64,000 nt of DNA from Streptomyces roseolus. Its GTDB lineage: Bacteria; Actinomycetota; Actinomycetes; Streptomycetales; Streptomycetaceae. The stretch spans positions 1-64,000 of the forward strand of contig NZ_BMTV01000017.1 in NCBI RefSeq assembly GCF_014649855.1, in the 5' to 3' direction. The notes under the pieces were generated by a model. The model worked only from the letters and a program-made list of their open reading frames with translations, had not been told where the DNA came from and did not search any database. Position numbers and translations under genes: made by a program. Positions within the stretch are counted from its first letter, which is position 1. Each line of letters begins with the position of its first letter. Shown here one piece after another: positions 49,788 through 58,251 of the stretch.

Positions 49788-51749
49788 GTGGCCAACCCCG
49801 TACCGCCGCGCGACCGGACCGACCAGCCCTGGCGCTCGGAGGGTGCGCCGCCGCCCCCGTCGCCGAAGAAGCGGATGCCGGGCGGCTGGGGGAGCCTCGT
49901 CCTCACCGCCCTCGCCGTGTACCTGATCACCAACATCGTGCTGTCGTTCTTCAACGAGGGCGACGGGCCCACGATCTCGTACACGGAGTTCGACAAGCAG
50001 GTCGCCGCCGGGAACGTCACCAAGATCTACTCCAAGGGCGACGCCATCCAGGGGCAGCTGAAGGAGAAGCGGCCCGTGCCCGACGGCAAGGGCGACTACA
50101 CCAAGTTCCAGACCCAGCGGCCCGCCTTCGCCGACGACGACCTGTGGGCGCAGCTGACCGAGCAGAAGGTCACCGTCACCGCCGAGCCCGTGGTGCAGGA
50201 ACGATCCTTCCTCGCCAACCTCCTCCTCTCCCTCGCCCCGATGCTCCTCCTCGTCCTCCTCTGGGTCTTCATCGCCCGCCGGATGAGCGCCGGCATGGGC
50301 GGAGCCGGCGGGATGCTCGGCCGCAAGCAGCCGCCGAAACCGGTCGAGGTGGAGGGCGGCAAGCGCACCACCTTCGCCGACGTCGCCGGCATCGACGAGG
50401 TCGAGGGCGAGCTCAACGACGTCGTCGACTTCCTGAAGAACCCGCAGGCCTACCGCGCGATGGGCGCCAAGATGCCCCGCGGGGTCCTCCTCGCCGGCCC
50501 GCCCGGCACCGGCAAGACCCTCCTCGCGCGGGCCGTCGCCGGCGAGGCCGGGGTGCCGTTCTTCTCCGCCTCCGCCTCCGAGTTCATCGAGATGATCGTC
50601 GGCGTCGGCGCCTCCCGCGTCCGCGAACTCTTCGCCGAGGCCCGCAAGGTCGCCCCCGCGATCATCTTCATCGACGAGATCGACACCATCGGCCGGGCCC
50701 GCGGCGGCGGCTCCGGCATGGGCGGCCACGACGAGCGCGAACAGACCCTCAACCAGATCCTCACCGAGATGGACGGCTTCACCGGCTCCGAAGGCGTCAT
50801 CGTCCTCGCCGCCACCAACCGCGCCGACGTCCTCGACCCCGCCCTCACCCGCCCAGGCCGCTTCGACCGGATCGTCCACGTCAACCCGCCCGACCGCGGC
50901 GGCCGCGAGGCCATCCTCCGGATCCACACCCGGCAGATCCCGCTCGCCAAGGACGTCGACCTGGAACAGGTCGCCCGCACCACCCCCGGCATGACCGGCG
51001 CCGAACTCGCCAACCTCGCCAACGAGGCCGCCCTCCTCGCCGTCAAGCGCGAACAGGGGGCCGTCACCCAGTCCGACCTCTCCGACGCCCTGGAGAAGGT
51101 CCAGCTCGGCGCCGAACGCCCCCTCGTCATGCCCGAGGAGGAACGCCGCCGCACCGCCTACCACGAGAGCGGCCACGCCCTCCTCGGCATGCTCCAGCCC
51201 GGCGCCGACCCCGTCCGCAAGATCACCATCGTGCCGCGCGGCCGCGCCCTCGGCGTCACGTTGTCCACACCCGACGCCGATAAATACGCTTATACGGAGG
51301 AGTATTTGCGGGGCCGGATCATCGGCGCCCTCGGCGGCATGGCGGCCGAGCAGGTCGTCTTCGGCGTCGTCACCACCGGCGCCGAGAGCGACCTCGAACA
51401 GGTCACCAGCATCGCCCGGGGCATGGTCGGCCGCTGGGGCATGAGCGAGGCCGTCGGCCGGCTCACCGCCATCCCGAGCGACGCCCAGCAGGCGTACGGC
51501 CTCTCCGCCGCCCCCTCGACCCTCGACACCGTCGACGCCGAGATGCGCCGGATCGTCGACGAGTGCTACGAGGACGCCGTCCGCCTCCTGGGCGAACACC
51601 GCGACAAGCTCGACGCCCTCTCCGCCGCCCTGCTCGCCGACGAGACCCTGGAGGAGGAGGCCGCCTACCGCGCCGCCGGCATCGAACGCCCGGACCCGAA
51701 CGCCCCCGAGCCCGGCGTCGGCCCCAACCCCGAGCGCCCGCCCGCCTGA
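49788..51749 (+). CDS. ftsH: ATP-dependent zinc metalloprotease FtsH
   Basis: FtsH (653 residues) is a membrane AAA+ protease. TM1 is at about 34-52 and TM2 at about 143-162. The AAA domain has Walker A GPPGTGKT near 238, Walker B IIFIDEIDTIG, and the second region of homology ATNRADVLDPALTRPGRFDR. The zinc site is HESGH near 459, with the third acidic ligand in TGAESDLEQ. Several Streptomyces carry a second ftsH elsewhere. GTG 49788 follows CGAGGAGA. Codons 492-508 are strikingly A+T-rich compared with the rest of the gene. Confidence 0.95.
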   Translation: MANPVPPRDRTDQPWRSEGAPPPPSPKKRMPGGWGSLVLTALAVYLITNIVLSFFNEGDGPTISYTEFDKQVAAGNVTKIYSKGDAIQGQLKEKRPVPDGKGDYTKFQTQRPAFADDDLWAQLTEQKVTVTAEPVVQERSFLANLLLSLAPMLLLVLLWVFIARRMSAGMGGAGGMLGRKQPPKPVEVEGGKRTTFADVAGIDEVEGELNDVVDFLKNPQAYRAMGAKMPRGVLLAGPPGTGKTLLARAVAGEAGVPFFSASASEFIEMIVGVGASRVRELFAEARKVAPAIIFIDEIDTIGRARGGGSGMGGHDEREQTLNQILTEMDGFTGSEGVIVLAATNRADVLDPALTRPGRFDRIVHVNPPDRGGREAILRIHTRQIPLAKDVDLEQVARTTPGMTGAELANLANEAALLAVKREQGAVTQSDLSDALEKVQLGAERPLVMPEEERRRTAYHESGHALLGMLQPGADPVRKITIVPRGRALGVTLSTPDADKYAYTEEYLRGRIIGALGGMAAEQVVFGVVTTGAESDLEQVTSIARGMVGRWGMSEAVGRLTAIPSDAQQAYGLSAAPSTLDTVDAEMRRIVDECYEDAVRLLGEHRDKLDALSAALLADETLEEEAAYRAAGIERPDPNAPEPGVGPNPERPPA

Positions 51750-51772
51750 ACCGCACCGCTCACGGACGACGG

Positions 51773-52498
51773 CTACGGCACGCGCGCGATGACGTACCGG
51801 AAGACGTTCGGCATCCACACCGTGCCGTCGGACCGCCGGTACGGAGCCAGGGCCTCCCCGATCTCCTTCTCCACCCGGGAGGGGTCGGAGGCCCGCACCG
51901 CCGCGTCGAAGACCCCGGTGGAGAGCAGCCCGCGCACCGCGCTGCCCTCGTCCGCGTACCCGAAGGGGCAGGCGACCCGGCCGTCGCCCACCGGCCGCAG
52001 CCCGGCTCCGACCGCGAGCGCGCCCAGGTCGGCACGGGGGGAGGGGCGCCGGTCCGCCAGCCGGTCCGCGAGCCGCAGCAGCGGCTCCGTCGCACACCGC
52101 TCCGGCGGCCCCCAGCCGGCCAGCACCACCGCCGTGCCCCGCTGCGCCGCCCGGGTGAGCCCGTCCGGCCCGAAGGCGGTCCGGTCGGCCGCGTGGAAGG
52201 CGGTGATCACGTCGTACGGGCCGTCCTCCGGCACTCCGGAAGCGACCGTCACGGAGTCGGGCAGACGGGTTCTGGCCAGTTCCACGCGCGCGTGGTCCGC
52301 CTCCGCCCCGGCGACCCGGGCGCCCCTGGCCGCCGCCATCAGGAGCGCCAGGCCGGTCCCGCAGTCCAGCCCGAGCAGGCGGGTGCCGGGACCCACGCCG
52401 AGGCGTTCGTGGACCGCCTCGTAGAGCGGGACGAGCATCCTTTCCTGGATCTCGGCCCAATCGCGCGCGGGGTGGTGCGGGACGAGCGTAGGTGTCAT
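51773..52498 (-). CDS. class I SAM-dependent methyltransferase
   Basis: This 241-residue Rossmann methyltransferase carries motif I LLGLDCGTGLALLMAAARG and motif post I VAGAEADHARVELAR (E at the ribose-binding position). The C-terminal half (GLRPVGDGRVACPFGYADEGSAV) is typical of small-molecule methyltransferases. It is convergent with ftsH and divergent from the SprT-like gene. The substrate is unknown. Confidence 0.85.
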   Translation of the reverse strand: MTPTLVPHHPARDWAEIQERMLVPLYEAVHERLGVGPGTRLLGLDCGTGLALLMAAARGARVAGAEADHARVELARTRLPDSVTVASGVPEDGPYDVITAFHAADRTAFGPDGLTRAAQRGTAVVLAGWGPPERCATEPLLRLADRLADRRPSPRADLGALAVGAGLRPVGDGRVACPFGYADEGSAVRGLLSTGVFDAAVRASDPSRVEKEIGEALAPYRRSDGTVWMPNVFRYVIARVP

Positions 52499-52837
52499 GG
52501 ATCAGGCCCCAATCCGTGCCGGACGACAGCCCCCCGTAGTCAGGGAACTGCGCTTCGGGCCCGGCGTCCAGTGCTCGGGCCGGACGACCGGGGGCGAGTT
52601 CGGGCCACGCCCCCGGGAAAGGCGGCGACGAAGCGGGGGGCGGTGCCCGAAGTCGGGCACCGGCCCGGTAAGGTCCCCTCCCGCGAGGGCCGAGCGCGCG
52701 CGGGACGACCGCGCGCCGGGGCGTATGCGCCCTGTGCACCAGCTGTGGACGCCTGCGTACCGACTGACGGGTACGTGCAAAATATTTGAGTTGCCCCGGA
52801 ATGGAACCCGGAGGGGATCCAGCTCGTTGTACCCGAC
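52499..52837. other. 339-bp divergent intergenic region
   Basis: No gene is supported. Most of it is G+C-rich and featureless to the eye. An A+T-rich island at about 52775-52795 (GCAAAATATTTGAG) is the likely promoter of the SprT-like gene. GGAGGGG at 52810 is too far from GTG 52838 to be its ribosome site. Confidence 0.55.
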
Positions 52838-53431
52838 GTGAGCACGACACCACCTGTCCTCGCCGCAGAGCTGGCACAGGCGTGGGCCGACATTCAGCGG
52901 CACCACCCCGAGCTGCCGGACCTCGCCGCGCCCGAGTCCCTGATCGGAGAGTCCTCGTCCGCCTGCGGCGCCGAGCTCTCCTTCGAGCGACTGCTCCACG
53001 AGGCAGTCCACGGCATCGCCGCCGCCCGGGGTGTCCGCGACACCTCCCGCGCCGGCCGCTACCACAACCGCAGATTCCTCGCGATCGCCGAGGAGATGGG
53101 CCTCGACCATCCCGAGGAGCCGCACGCCAGCAGCGGCTTCTCCCTGGTCACGCTCAACCCCGAGGCGAAGCGGCGGTACCGGCCCACCATCGAGCGGCTC
53201 CAGCGCGCCCTCAAGGCCCACACCGTCGCCACCGCCGCCGACACCAAGCGCTCCTTCCGCGGACCGGCCGCCCGGCACGGCTCCTCGGGCGGCGGCGTCC
53301 GCGTCAAGGCCGTCTGCGACTGCGGGCGCAACGTGCGCGTGGTGCCCTCGGTGCTCGCCCAGGCCCCGATCGTCTGCGGAGGCTGCGGCAAGCCGTTCCG
53401 GATCCCCGAGACGGTGGGCGCCGCCGGCTGA
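52838..53431 (+). CDS. SprT-like zinc metalloprotein
   Basis: This 197-residue protein has an HEAVH zinc-protease motif at residues 54-58 (RLLHEAVHGIAAARG) followed by YHNRRFLAIAEEMGL, the arrangement of SprT-like domains. A C-terminal zinc ribbon has CDCG and CGGCG pairs. Related SprT-like proteins act on DNA-protein crosslinks (Spartan) or are uncharacterised. The start is GTG 52838. It precedes rpsP by 169 bases in this conserved order. Confidence 0.85.
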   Translation: MSTTPPVLAAELAQAWADIQRHHPELPDLAAPESLIGESSSACGAELSFERLLHEAVHGIAAARGVRDTSRAGRYHNRRFLAIAEEMGLDHPEEPHASSGFSLVTLNPEAKRRYRPTIERLQRALKAHTVATAADTKRSFRGPAARHGSSGGGVRVKAVCDCGRNVRVVPSVLAQAPIVCGGCGKPFRIPETVGAAG

Positions 53432-53600
53432 CCTGGCGGCGAGCGGCACGGCGGCGTGTGGCACAATGGACAGCTGTACTCGACAGTCGCACAGGACCCC
53501 TCTCTCCTCCGGCTGACGCGTCCATCGGGCACCCGAGTACCGCAACCCCACGTGGCATCTCAAGTGCCCCACCACGTCAAGACCAGGAGACACCACTCCA

Positions 53601-54032
53601 GTGGCAGTCAAGATCAAGCTCAAGCGCCTCGGCAAGATTCGCCAGCCGCACTACCGCATCGTCGTCGCCGACTCGCGCACCCGCCGTGACGGCCGCGCGA
53701 TCGAGGAGATCGGCCTCTACCACCCGACGTACAACCCGTCGCGCATCGAGGTCGACTCCGAGCGCGCGCAGTACTGGCTCTCCGTCGGCGCCCAGCCGAC
53801 CGAGCCCGTCCTCGCCATCCTGAAGCTCACCGGCGACTGGCAGAAGCACAAGGGCCTCCCCGCCCCGGAGAAGCCGCTGCTCGCCCCGGCGACCAAGGAA
53901 GAGAAGCGCGCTTCCTTCGACGAGTTCGCCAAGGCCCTCGAGGGCGCTGAGGACAAGGGCGAGGCCATCACCCCGAAGGCCAAGAAGGCGAAGGCGGACG
54001 AGGCCGAGGCCGAGTCCACCACCGAGGCCTGA
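53601..54032 (+). CDS. rpsP: 30S ribosomal protein S16
   Basis: S16 (143 residues) has the core AVKIKLKRLGKIRQPHYRIVVADSR and a C-terminal extension of about 55 residues rich in Ala, Lys and Glu that exceeds the usual 80-90 residue length, as common in actinobacteria. GTG 53601 follows AGGAGACACC. CACAAT at 53462 is a possible -10, giving a leader of about 130 bases. It heads the rpsP-khpA-rimM-trmD-rplS operon. Confidence 0.97.
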   Translation: MAVKIKLKRLGKIRQPHYRIVVADSRTRRDGRAIEEIGLYHPTYNPSRIEVDSERAQYWLSVGAQPTEPVLAILKLTGDWQKHKGLPAPEKPLLAPATKEEKRASFDEFAKALEGAEDKGEAITPKAKKAKADEAEAESTTEA

Positions 54033-54034
54033 TC

Positions 54035-54274
54035 ATGCTCGAGGAGGCTCTCGAGCACCTCGTGAAGGGCATCGTCGACAACCCCGACGACGTGCAGGTC
54101 GCCTCGCGCAACCTGCGTCGCGGCCGCGTGCTGGAGGTCCGGGTCCACCCCGACGACCTCGGCAAGGTGATCGGCCGCAACGGCCGCACCGCGCGTGCGC
54201 TGCGGACCGTCGTGGGCGCCATCGGCGGTCGTGGCATCCGCGTCGACCTCGTCGACGTGGACCAGGTCCGCTGA
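54035..54274 (+). CDS. khpA: KH-domain RNA-binding protein KhpA
   Basis: This 79-residue single KH domain has the GxxG loop in VIGRNGRTARALRTVV. In other bacteria KhpA pairs with KhpB/Jag in RNA binding and cell-wall growth. It starts two bases after rpsP. Confidence 0.93.
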   Translation: MLEEALEHLVKGIVDNPDDVQVASRNLRRGRVLEVRVHPDDLGKVIGRNGRTARALRTVVGAIGGRGIRVDLVDVDQVR

Positions 54275-54289
54275 AAGTTTGACACCGGC

Positions 54290-54326
54290 ACGGGCCGGGG
54301 AGGGCAGACCGCCCACCCCGGCCCGT
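54290..54326 (+). terminator. large hairpin inside the rpsP-rplS operon, between khpA and rimM
   Basis: Arms 54290-54305 and 54311-54326 pair with one A-A mismatch around AGACC. It lies only 27 bases before the rimM start, so it is either a partial terminator that lowers rimM-trmD expression relative to rpsP, or an RNA-processing site. Confidence 0.7.
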
Positions 54327-54352
54327 TGCCGTACGACAGGAAGAGTTCACCA

Positions 54353-54949
54353 GTGCAGTTGGTAGTCGCGCGGATCGGCCGCGCCCACGGGATCAGGGGC
54401 GACGTCACCGTGGAGGTGCGGACCGACGAGCCCGAACTGCGGCTCGCCCCCGGCGCCGTCCTGCTCACCGACCCGGCCTCCGCCGGTCCGCTGACCATCG
54501 AGTCCGGCAAGGTGCACAGCGGCCGGCTGCTGCTCCGCTTCGAGGGCGTCCGCGACCGCAACGCCGCCGAGGCGCTCCGCAACACCCTCCTCATCGCCGA
54601 GGTCGACCCGGCGGAACTCCCCGAGGAGGAGGACGAGTACTACGACCACCAGCTCGTCGACCTCGACGTGGTCCTCGCCGACGGCACCGTCATCGGCGCC
54701 ATCACCGAGATCTCCCACCTGCCCTCGCAGGACCTGTTCATCGTCGAGCGGCCCGACGGCACCGAGCTGATGATCCCCTTCGTCGAGCAGATCGTCACCG
54801 AGATCGACCTGGAGAACCAGCGGGCCGTCATCGACCCGCCGCCCGGCCTCATCGACGACCGCGCCGAGATCGCCTCCGCCCGCGACGCCGAGCCCTCCGA
54901 GTCCGCCGACGACTCCGCCGAGAAGAGCGAAGAGGACGACCAGGCATGA
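54353..54949 (+). CDS. rimM: ribosome maturation factor RimM
   Basis: RimM (198 residues) assists 30S head assembly with S19. It shows the RimM N-terminal barrel (VVARIGRAHGIRGDVTVEVRT) and the PRC domain (YYDHQLVDLDVVL, MIPFVEQIV). The acidic serine-rich C-terminal tail from about 170 is extra. GTG 54353 follows AGGAAG. It overlaps trmD by 4 bp. Confidence 0.96.
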   Translation: MQLVVARIGRAHGIRGDVTVEVRTDEPELRLAPGAVLLTDPASAGPLTIESGKVHSGRLLLRFEGVRDRNAAEALRNTLLIAEVDPAELPEEEDEYYDHQLVDLDVVLADGTVIGAITEISHLPSQDLFIVERPDGTELMIPFVEQIVTEIDLENQRAVIDPPPGLIDDRAEIASARDAEPSESADDSAEKSEEDDQA

Positions 54950-55767
54950 GGCTCGACGTCGTCACGATCTTCCCCGAGTACCTCGAACCGCTGAACGTCT
55001 CCCTCGTCGGCAAGGCACGCGCGCGTGGACAGCTCGACGTCCACGTCCACGACCTGCGGCAGTGGACCTACGACCGGCACAACACCGTCGACGACACCCC
55101 GTACGGCGGCGGCCCCGGCATGGTCATGAAGACCGAGCCCTGGGGCGAGGCCCTCGACCAGACCCTCGCCGACGGCTACGACGCCGGAGCCCAAGGCCCC
55201 GTCCTCGTCGTCCCCACCCCCAGCGGCCGCCCCTTCACCCAGGAACTCGCCGTCGAACTCTCCGAGCGGCCCTGGCTGATCTTCACCCCGGCCCGCTACG
55301 AGGGCATCGACCGCCGCGTCATGGACGAGTACGCCACCCGCATGCCCGTCTACGAGGTCTCCATCGGCGACTACGTGCTCGCCGGCGGCGAGGCCGCCGT
55401 CCTGGTGATCACCGAGGCCGTCGCCCGGCTGCTCCCCGGCGTCCTCGGCAACGCCGAGTCGCACCGCGACGACTCCTTCGCCCCCGGCGCCATGGCCAAC
55501 CTCCTCGAAGGCCCCGTCTACACCAAGCCCCCGGTGTGGCGCGGTCACGCCATCCCCGAGGTGCTGGTCAGCGGCCACCACGGCAAGATCGCCCGCTGGC
55601 GCCGCGACGAGGCCTTCCGGCGCACCGCCGCCAACCGGCCCGACCTCATCGAGCGCTGCGACCCCGCGGCCTTCGACAAGAAGGACCGCGAGACCCTCTC
55701 GATCCTCGGCTGGGCCCCCGAGCCCGGCGGCCGATTTTGGCGCAGGGTCGAGGGCGTGGAAGAATAG
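54946..55767 (+). CDS. trmD: tRNA (guanosine(37)-N1)-methyltransferase
   Basis: TrmD (273 residues) makes m1G37 and prevents frameshifting. The trefoil-knot SAM site is seen in PCGRYEGIDRR-type ARYEGIDRRV, EVSIGDYVLAGGE and AESHRDDSF, and the N-terminal DVVTIFPEYLEPL and DTPYGGGPGMVM are conserved. It is coupled to rimM. Confidence 0.97.
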   Translation: MRLDVVTIFPEYLEPLNVSLVGKARARGQLDVHVHDLRQWTYDRHNTVDDTPYGGGPGMVMKTEPWGEALDQTLADGYDAGAQGPVLVVPTPSGRPFTQELAVELSERPWLIFTPARYEGIDRRVMDEYATRMPVYEVSIGDYVLAGGEAAVLVITEAVARLLPGVLGNAESHRDDSFAPGAMANLLEGPVYTKPPVWRGHAIPEVLVSGHHGKIARWRRDEAFRRTAANRPDLIERCDPAAFDKKDRETLSILGWAPEPGGRFWRRVEGVEE

Positions 55768-55772
55768 GCGAC

Positions 55773-55834
55773 TGCCGTCCGTCCGGCGCGCGCCCCTGCC
55801 ACAGGGGGAGCCGCCCGCCATCAACCGGACGGCA
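55773..55834 (+). promoter_or_regulatory. structured leader between trmD and rplS
   Basis: A 9-bp closing stem (TGCCGTCCG at 55773 with CGGACGGCA at 55826) encloses an inner CCCCTG-CCA-CAGGGG hairpin. The layout, 61 bases before rplS, suggests a ribosomal-protein leader or an intercistronic processing element. It is not a simple terminator because of its internal branch. Confidence 0.55.
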
Positions 55835-55894
55835 TCCCCATGATTCGTACGTCACCGCCGATGACCTGTGGCATCGGCGAGGAAAGAGACCTCC

Positions 55895-56245
55895 ATGGCC
55901 TCCCTGCTCGACCAGGTGAACGCGGCTTCGCTCCGCTCCGACCTGCCCGCCTTCCGTCCCGGCGACACCGTGAACGTCCACGTGCGCGTCATCGAGGGCA
56001 ACCGCTCCCGTATCCAGCAGTTCAAGGGCGTCGTCATCCGCCGCCAGGGCTCCGGCGTCTCCGAGACCTTCACCGTCCGCAAGGTCTCCTTCTCCGTCGG
56101 CGTCGAGCGCACCTTCCCGGTGAACAGCCCGATCTTCGAGAAGATCGAGCTCGTCACCCGCGGTGACGTCCGTCGCGCCAAGCTCTACTACCTCCGTGAG
56201 CTGCGCGGCAAGGCCGCCAAGATCAAGGAGAAGCGCGACAACTGA
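55895..56245 (+). CDS. rplS: 50S ribosomal protein L19
   Basis: L19 (116 residues) is at the 30S-50S interface. It has the conserved FRPGDTVNVHVRVIEGNRSR, FKGVVIRRQG and RRAKLYYLRELRGKAAKI blocks. ATG 55895 follows GAGGAAAGAG. It is the last gene of the operon, with signal peptidases 70 bases downstream. Confidence 0.97.
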   Translation: MASLLDQVNAASLRSDLPAFRPGDTVNVHVRVIEGNRSRIQQFKGVVIRRQGSGVSETFTVRKVSFSVGVERTFPVNSPIFEKIELVTRGDVRRAKLYYLRELRGKAAKIKEKRDN

Positions 56246-56299
56246 GCTCCGGCTCACCGCTCGCGCGAGGCTTCACGCTCCACGTACAGGCGGGCCGGA

Positions 56300-56305
56300 T
56301 AGGCT
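56300..56305 (+). promoter_or_regulatory. candidate -10 of the signal peptidase operon
   Basis: TAGGCT (56300-56305) lies nine bases before ATG 56315, with no Shine-Dalgarno, so the first gene may be leaderless or nearly so. Confidence 0.4.
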
Positions 56306-56314
56306 CACCCCCCG

Positions 56315-57241
56315 ATGGACACCGAAGCACAGCACACGGAGCGCGACCCCTCCTCCCCGGCGGAATCCCCAGCGGATCCCGCCACGGAGGACGGGTCGCG
56401 CTCCGTGCGCGTTTCCGGCCGCGCCGGACCCTCCTGGCGCAGGACGGGGCTGGTCGGAGCCGCCTGTGTGGCCTTCCTGCTGCTCCTCAGCCACTTCGTC
56501 GCCCAGCCGTTCCTGATCCCCAGCGGCTCCATGGAACCCACCCTCCAGGTCGGGGACCGGATCCTGGTCAACAAACTGGCGTACCGTTTCGGCAATGAGC
56601 CGCGCCGCGGTGACGTCGTGGTCTTCGACGGCACCGGATCCTTCGTCCGGGAGGAGCCGGCGGGCAACCCCGTCACCGGCCTGCTGCACGACGCGGCGGC
56701 CGCCCTCGGGCTGGCGCCGCCCGACGAGACCGACTTCGTGAAGCGGGTCGTCGGCGTCGGCGGCGACCGGGTCGTCTGCTGCGACCGGGACGGCAGGATC
56801 ACCGTCAACGGCGGCAGCGTCCGGGAGCCGTACCTCACCCCGGGCGACCGGCCCTCCGACGTCCCCTTCGACATCGTCGTCCCGCCGGGCACCCTCTGGG
56901 TGATGGGCGACCACCGCAGCCAGTCCAGCGACTCCCGCGACCATCTCGGCAGCCCCGGCGGCGGCGTCGTCCCCGTCGACCAGGTCGTCGGCCGCGCCGA
57001 CTGGATCGTCTGGCCCTTCGCCCGCCGGACCACCGTGCCCGGGACCGACGCGTACGACTCCGTACCGGCGCCGCCCGCCGGCGGACACCCCTTCGGACCG
57101 CGGGAGAGCGGACGCGAGAACGGGCAGGCGACCGGCTGGGGCAGCGGGCAGGAGCACGCACGAGGGAGCGGGCAGGAGGGCGTACCAGGGAGCGCGCGGG
57201 GCGGCGGACAGGAGAGCGCGCGGGGGAGCGGGCATGGGTAG
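56315..57241 (+). CDS. type I signal peptidase (first of four)
   Basis: This 308-residue leader peptidase has one N-terminal membrane helix (TGLVGAACVAFLLLLSHFVA), the catalytic serine S72 in PSGSMEPTL and the general base lysine K143 in FVKRVVGVGG. The C-terminal 50 residues are a Gly/Ser/Gln-rich repeat tail (GSGQE units) with no second membrane helix. It corresponds in position to SipW of S. lividans. It overlaps the second gene by 8 bp. Confidence 0.93.
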   Translation: MDTEAQHTERDPSSPAESPADPATEDGSRSVRVSGRAGPSWRRTGLVGAACVAFLLLLSHFVAQPFLIPSGSMEPTLQVGDRILVNKLAYRFGNEPRRGDVVVFDGTGSFVREEPAGNPVTGLLHDAAAALGLAPPDETDFVKRVVGVGGDRVVCCDRDGRITVNGGSVREPYLTPGDRPSDVPFDIVVPPGTLWVMGDHRSQSSDSRDHLGSPGGGVVPVDQVVGRADWIVWPFARRTTVPGTDAYDSVPAPPAGGHPFGPRESGRENGQATGWGSGQEHARGSGQEGVPGSARGGGQESARGSGHG

Positions 57242-58247
57242 CCGTGGCCGTCCCCGGGCCGGCACCGCGCCGGACGGGGCGCAGGCGCCGCCGCCCGGCC
57301 GCGCCGAACGCCGCCGGCTGGCCCGCAGGGTCCGCCGGCGCCGGCGCCGCTCCGCGATCCGAGAGATCCCCATCCTCGTCGGCGTCGCCGTGCTGATCGC
57401 GCTCGTCCTCAAGACCTTCCTCGTCCAGGCCTTCGTCATCCCGTCCGGCTCCATGGAGCAGACGATCCGGATCCACGACCGCGTCCTGGTCGACAAGCTC
57501 ACCCCGTGGTTCGGCTCGAAGCCGCAGCGCGGGGACGTCGTCGTCTTCAAGGACCCCGGCGGCTGGCTCCACCAGGAGACCGCCCCCGCCGCCGAGGACC
57601 CCGTCGGGATCAAGCAGCTCAAGCAGGCGCTGACCTTCATCGGCCTGATGCCCTCGGCCGACGAGCGGGACCTCATCAAGCGGGTGATCGCGGTCGGCGG
57701 CGACACCGTCCGCTGCTGCGGCGAGGACGGCCGCATCACCGTCAACGGCGTGCCGCTGGACGAGCCCTACCTCAACCCCGGCGACAAGCCGTCCACGATC
57801 CCCTTCGACGTGAAGGTCCCCGAGGGCCGCGTCTTCGTGCTCGGCGACCACCGCTCCGACTCGGCCGACTCGCGCTACCACCTGGACGAGCCGGGCCGGG
57901 GCACCATCGCCGAGGACCAGGTCGTGGGCCGCGCGGTGGTGATCGCCTGGCCGCTCGGACACTGGCGCGGCCTGGAGGAGCGGGAGACCTTCGCCGCCGT
58001 GCCGGACGGACGTACGACCTCCGGGACCGCGCTCGGCATGTCGCATAGTGTGTCCACGCGGAACGTGAACGGAATGCCCTGGCCGCCGACCCCTGCGGAA
58101 CTCCTGCTCGTTATGGGAGTGGCGGGCCTGTCCCTGTTCCGGGACGGGCAGTTGCACGGAGTGAGGAGTGGATGTGGGGGAAGTGGCCGTCGGCGCACGT
58201 TCCGGACACGACGGGCCCGAGGACAGGGCCGACGGGGCCAGAGGTGA
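57234..58247 (+). CDS. type I signal peptidase (second of four)
   Basis: This 337-residue signal peptidase has a strongly basic N terminus (RRVRRRRRRS), a membrane helix at about 46-66, catalytic S73 in IPSGSMEQTI and K149 in DLIKRVIAVGG, a second hydrophobic segment near 285-300 (AELLLVMGVAGLSLF) and a basic C-terminal tail. It corresponds in position to SipX. It overlaps or abuts the third gene depending on the start chosen there. Confidence 0.93.
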   Translation: MGSRGRPRAGTAPDGAQAPPPGRAERRRLARRVRRRRRRSAIREIPILVGVAVLIALVLKTFLVQAFVIPSGSMEQTIRIHDRVLVDKLTPWFGSKPQRGDVVVFKDPGGWLHQETAPAAEDPVGIKQLKQALTFIGLMPSADERDLIKRVIAVGGDTVRCCGEDGRITVNGVPLDEPYLNPGDKPSTIPFDVKVPEGRVFVLGDHRSDSADSRYHLDEPGRGTIAEDQVVGRAVVIAWPLGHWRGLEERETFAAVPDGRTTSGTALGMSHSVSTRNVNGMPWPPTPAELLLVMGVAGLSLFRDGQLHGVRSGCGGSGRRRTFRTRRARGQGRRGQR

Positions 58248-58251
58248 GAAC

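Noticed and set aside
48774..52877. A 1367-codon minus-strand frame opposite ffh and ftsH
   Set aside because: The plus strand holds complete ffh and ftsH with all motifs. The minus frame has no domains and crosses several gene boundaries.
58168..58251. GTG 58168 as the start of the third signal peptidase
   Set aside because: It forces an 80-bp overlap with the previous gene and adds a charged non-conserved segment. GTG 58252 has a strong ribosome site.
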